NCBI RefSeq assembly: GCF_937900395.1
Contig: NZ_CALCDX010000222.1
Span: 1 to 6,843 of the forward strand
From: an uncultured Caulobacter sp.
Lineage (GTDB): Bacteria; Pseudomonadota; Alphaproteobacteria; Caulobacterales; Caulobacteraceae
Direction of reading: 5' to 3'
Length of the DNA stretch: 6,843 nucleotides
Below the pieces are notes generated by a model that was given only the letters and a program-made list of their open reading frames with translations, was not told where the DNA came from and made no database searches. This document shows, piece by piece, positions 5,224 to 6,843 of the stretch. Every line of letters starts with the position of its first letter. Within the stretch, counting starts at the first letter, position 1. Both the position numbers and the translations under genes were made by a program.

Positions 5224-6580
5224 TGGGATCCGGTTCGGCTGCGGGCTTCGACGAGGCCTCGGCCGCGTCCCGCGCCGCGAGCTGGCGCTGAATCTCGGCG
5301 AGACGGTTCGCATCCAGCGGATAGCGCATCATCACCGCCGCGACCACCAGTCCCAGCGCCGCCGGGGCGAAAGCGTACAGCCCGACCAGCGCCGCATCGC
5401 CCGCCGCGGTCGGCGTCTTCGGGTCGAAGCCCATCGCGCCCAGGATAATGAACACGCCGACGGCCAGGGCGTAACCCAACTTCACCGTGCCGGTGACGAT
5501 CGCGTAGAGCAGGCCGGTCTTGTCCACGCCGCTGATCAGCCGCTCCTCGTCGCCGATGTCGGCCATCATGGATCGCACCAGCAGCTGCGCGGCGGAGTAG
5601 GGCAGGCCCGCCAGGATCAGGACGATCATGCCCAGCACGACTTCTCCGGGCGGCATGAAGGCGGTCGCCAGTTGCACGAACGCGTAGACGACCGAGGCCA
5701 CGGCCAGCGCCTTGTGCTTGCCGATCCGCTTGGCCAGCATCGGCCAGATCGGCGCGCCGGCCAGGGCGGCGATGAAATAGATCAGCAGCAGGACGCCCGA
5801 CTGGGTTTTGTCGAAGCCCTTCATCCGCTCGAAGAAGAACAGGAACAGCGTGCCGGCGATGCCGGGCGCGAGGCCCATCAGCAGGTCAGCGATCAGCAGG
5901 CGCCGCACGGAAGGCCGAGTCAGCAGGCCGAGATACTGCTTGAGGCCCGTCTTTCCGTGCTTGGGTGGCGCTAGAGGCTCGCCGACGGTGCTCACGGCGA
6001 GGAGGACCGCGAGCGGCGCCAGCACGACGATGAACCAACCCATGGCGGCGATGCTGTCCAGATGATCGCCCTTGAACACCCCCGTCACGATCGGCGGCAG
6101 GCACAGCACCAGGATCATCCCGACCACATTGGCGCCCTGCCACCAGGCGAAGACGCGGGAGCGCTGCTGGTAGTCGCTGGACAGGACCGCGCCCCAGGCG
6201 GTTTGTGAGAGCACGACCATCGAGTAGCCGACATAGACGACGGACAGCCAGAACCACAGATAAAGGGGGCCGACGCCCGGCTGGGCCATGAACAGGGCGT
6301 AGGACCCTATCGCGATCACCGGCGAGCCAGCGGCCAGCCAAGGACGGAAGCGGCCGAAACGCGACCGCGTATTGTCCATCAGCCCGCCCAGAACCGGATC
6401 CAGAAGCATGTCGACCAGCTTCACGATCAGGAAGGCCGCGCCGACCGTGGTCAGGGAGAGACCCAGCGAGGTGACGTAATACTCAGGGAGATAGACGACC
6501 AGCGGCAGGCCCATGGCCGCGATCGGGACGGCCGGTGAGGCGAACCTGGCCAGCGCCCATGACGATTTACGCTCCGTCAT
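5183..6580 (-). CDS. GPH-family MFS sugar:cation symporter
   Basis: A 465-residue inner-membrane transporter of the major facilitator superfamily, glycoside-pentoside-hexuronide:cation (MelB/XylP-like) branch. It has about twelve hydrophobic segments. The family signature after transmembrane segment 2 is clear: D57, D61-P62, GG at 65-66, D69 and RFGRFRPWL at 74-82. A second MFS-like conserved stretch, MMADIGDEE, lies at 338-346. The last ~30 residues (436-465) form an Ala/Pro/Glu-rich hydrophilic tail likely to be cytosolic. The ATG at 6580 has a near-perfect Shine-Dalgarno seven bases upstream. The family couples uptake of sugars or glycosides to H+ or Na+. The substrate cannot be deduced, because no sugar-catabolic gene or LacI-type regulator is visible in the window. 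mazG follows and overlaps its 3' end. I assign no gene symbol because several paralogues share this pattern. Confidence 0.88.
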   Translation of the reverse strand: MTERKSSWALARFASPAVPIAAMGLPLVVYLPEYYVTSLGLSLTTVGAAFLIVKLVDMLLDPVLGGLMDNTRSRFGRFRPWLAAGSPVIAIGSYALFMAQPGVGPLYLWFWLSVVYVGYSMVVLSQTAWGAVLSSDYQQRSRVFAWWQGANVVGMILVLCLPPIVTGVFKGDHLDSIAAMGWFIVVLAPLAVLLAVSTVGEPLAPPKHGKTGLKQYLGLLTRPSVRRLLIADLLMGLAPGIAGTLFLFFFERMKGFDKTQSGVLLLIYFIAALAGAPIWPMLAKRIGKHKALAVASVVYAFVQLATAFMPPGEVVLGMIVLILAGLPYSAAQLLVRSMMADIGDEERLISGVDKTGLLYAIVTGTVKLGYALAVGVFIILGAMGFDPKTPTAAGDAALVGLYAFAPAALGLVVAAVMMRYPLDANRLAEIQRQLAARDAAEASSKPAAEPDPNAPAANAFVAPAE

Positions 6581-6587
6581 CCCTGTA

Positions 6588-6594
6588 CTCCTCC
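6588..6594 (-). promoter_or_regulatory. Strong Shine-Dalgarno of the transporter gene
   Basis: On the minus strand this reads GGAGGAG, seven bases before the ATG at 6580. It is the best ribosome site in the window and fixes the transporter start. Confidence 0.8.
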
Positions 6595-6677
6595 CGCGCC
6601 TTCGTTCGCGCTTCTTACTTGGCCCGAGACGGCCATTTCAAACGAGTGTGCGAGCATTGTTCGTCCAGCGCCAGCCC

Positions 6678-6693
6678 GTTCTAGCATCGAGTC
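6678..6693 (-). promoter_or_regulatory. Candidate transporter promoter: -10 GCTAGAAC with adjacent GANTC site
   Basis: On the minus strand 6685-6678 reads GCTAGAAC, a full match to the Caulobacter housekeeping -10 consensus GCTANAWC. Three bases upstream lies GACTC (6693-6689), a CcrM methylation site. No TTGACGS-like -35 is found at the usual 10-14 base spacing. A start near 6671 would give a leader of about 90 bases. A GANTC in the spacer with a weak -35 resembles promoters helped by GcrA, but one GANTC within a promoter-sized stretch can also occur by chance. Confidence 0.45.
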
Positions 6694-6740
6694 GCGACGC
6701 CGCGCTTCACGCGGGCGGCCGCTGAAGGTCTGGAAAGGGA

Positions 6741-6809
6741 CGCGGAGCGCCGGACGACGTCCGGAATTCTTTGTGTTGTTACCGTTTTGACGAAGCCCGA
6801 CGCTCCGCG
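6741..6809. repeat. Two inverted repeats far upstream of the transporter
   Basis: CGCGGAGCG (6741-6749) and CGCTCCGCG (6801-6809) are exact inverted 9-mers 51 bases apart. Between them lies the compact palindrome CCGGAC-GAC-GTCCGG (6750-6764, 6-bp arms, 3-bp centre). The compact one has operator-like geometry. In such GC-rich DNA some inverted repeats are expected by chance. The 263 bases from 6581 to the right edge contain no gene I can support. Confidence 0.4.
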
Positions 6810-6843
6810 CGACCGTTATCCGCCAGCGTCCCGGGAAGGTGGC

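Noticed and set aside
5084..5974. Plus-strand open frame of 296 codons opposite mazG and the transporter
   Set aside because: It is His/Gln/Arg-rich antisense composition, and two well-supported genes occupy the other strand.
6787..6820. TTGACGA on the plus strand as a promoter for a gene to the right
   Set aside because: No -10 match occurs at the usual spacing (only GTTATC at 6815-6820, 22 bases from TTGACG), and no downstream gene is visible before the edge.
1..6843. Mobile element, CRISPR array, tRNA or phage cassette explaining the SNF2 segment
   Set aside because: No terminal repeats, transposase, integrase, attachment-site duplication, spaced direct repeats or tRNA-like fold was seen anywhere in the window.

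Overview
The window reads as a chromosomal segment of a Caulobacter-like alphaproteobacterium, apart from its first ~600 bases. The evidence is high GC, a GCG/GCC-rich codon style, and the gene set ntrX, a D-amino-acid aminotransferase gene, hfq and hflX, with a convergent mazG. The 82-residue Hfq with a short acidic tail also fits. Genus-level placement is inferred from protein and gene-order resemblance, not from a database search.

Layout. (1) About 1-610: the C-terminal half of a SNF2-family (SF2) helicase/translocase, running in from the left edge. (2) About 610-1778: an NtrX-type response regulator that has lost the first half of its receiver domain. Parts 1 and 2 form one uninterrupted reading frame. 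The domain logic is broken at the joint and codon choice changes there, so the simplest reading is a chimeric join (assembly artefact or recombination), not a designed fusion. (3) 1779-2642: D-amino-acid aminotransferase, starting on the base after the ntrX stop. (4) 2643-2798: intergenic, with a 9-bp inverted repeat and a weak promoter candidate. (5) 2799-3047 hfq and (6) 3053-4393 hflX, five bases apart, a likely operon. (7) 4390-5223, minus strand: mazG, whose stop codon shares a CTAG tetramer with that of hflX. (8) 5183-6580, minus strand: a GPH-type MFS sugar:cation symporter upstream of mazG and overlapping its start. (9) 6581-6843: upstream region of the transporter, with a strong Shine-Dalgarno, a perfect match to the Caulobacter housekeeping -10 element beside a GANTC (CcrM) site, and two inverted repeats.

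Functionally the Caulobacter part is housekeeping and regulatory: nitrogen/redox-linked signalling (NtrX), D-amino-acid metabolism for the cell wall, sRNA chaperoning (Hfq), ribosome rescue or splitting (HflX), nucleotide-pool cleaning (MazG) and sugar uptake. I found no CRISPR array, tRNA, rRNA, insertion sequence or defence island, and no evidence of a new multi-gene system. The observation most in need of checking is the SNF2/NtrX joint.
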